Positions 6,958 through 7,013 of a stretch of DNA of 7,013 bases are shown here, piece after piece (positions within the stretch are counted from its first letter, which is position 1; the number at the start of each line of letters is the position of its first letter). Made by a program: the position numbers and the translations under genes. A model generated the notes under the pieces. It did no database searches, was not told the origin of the DNA, and saw only the letters and a program-made list of their open reading frames with translations. Source of the DNA: JBDTCS01 sp039923455 (GTDB lineage: Bacteria; Bacteroidota; Ignavibacteria; Palsa-1295); contig JBDTCS010000230.1 of the NCBI GenBank assembly GCA_039923455.1, positions 1-7,013 of the forward strand, read 5' to 3'.

Positions 6958-7011
6958 CTAATTTCGGGCACCAAATCTTTTGAATGCTGCCCTTAAACCG
7001 AAAAAATCAAA
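6958..7011 (-). CDS. Possible C-terminal tail of an upstream gene, cut by right edge
   Basis: One minus-strand frame is open from the right edge to a TAG at 6958-6960 and reads FDFFGLRAAFKRFGARN. The other two frames close earlier (a TGA and a TAA within the last 30 bases). A basic, aromatic tail ending about 75 bases before the terminator-like hairpin is what the end of an upstream gene on the same strand would look like. Seventeen codons are far too few to assign a family, and an open stretch of this length arises easily by chance. Confidence 0.22.
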   Translation of the reverse strand, partial: FDFFGLRAAFKRFGARN

Positions 7012-7013
7012 TT

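Noticed and set aside
1..7013. CRISPR array, tRNA or rRNA genes, insertion sequence ends, toxin-antitoxin or phage genes
   Set aside because: I saw no regularly spaced repeats, no cloverleaf-like or rRNA-like sequence, no transposase or terminal inverted repeats, and no small gene pair. Nearly all of the window is covered by the five polysaccharide genes.

Overview
The window looks like a piece of a bacterial extracellular polysaccharide (capsule, O-antigen or exopolysaccharide) locus. All five recognisable protein genes lie on the minus strand, so transcription runs from high to low coordinates: an outer-membrane export protein with SLBB domains (Wza type), an inner-membrane chain-length regulator (Wzz/GumC type), one GT-B fold glycosyltransferase of family GT4, a polysaccharide flippase (Wzx type), and the N-terminal part of a polytopic membrane protein cut by the left edge. 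The last is most likely the polymerase (Wzy) or an O-antigen-ligase-like protein.

The organism cannot be named from this sequence. Base composition is near 50% GC by eye. Shine-Dalgarno sequences are weak or absent, two genes appear to use non-ATG starts, and the export protein has a Poly_export plus multi-SLBB layout with a charged insert and a hydrophobic C-terminal helix. I associate this combination with the Bacteroidota/Chlorobiota/Ignavibacteria side of the tree. The two-membrane export machinery in any case implies a diderm (Gram-negative) cell. This placement is an inference, not a measurement.

Layout from right to left. At 6758-7013 there is an upstream region with a possible tail of another minus-strand gene (stop at 6958-6960), a long imperfect hairpin followed by a T-run on the minus strand (6842-6882), and a sigma70-like promoter candidate (6758-6785). 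The export gene is at 5057-6757 and the chain-length regulator at 3692-4972 (or to 5053). A 76-base gap with inverted repeats follows at 3616-3691. The glycosyltransferase at 2428-3615 overlaps the flippase at 707-2431 by the classic ATGA. After 25 bases the partial polymerase/ligase-like gene runs from 681 off the left edge.

Together the genes describe a Wzx/Wzy-dependent pathway. The glycosyltransferase adds a sugar to an undecaprenyl-linked repeat unit, the flippase moves the unit across the inner membrane, and the polymerase joins units under control of the Wzz-type protein. The SLBB protein then carries the polymer through periplasm and outer membrane. A priming sugar-phosphate transferase, further glycosyltransferases and a tyrosine kinase are not visible and would have to lie outside the window.

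I found no convincing undescribed system. The points worth a second look are the unclear starts of the first two genes, the non-lipoprotein-like export protein, and the hairpins in the three intergenic gaps.
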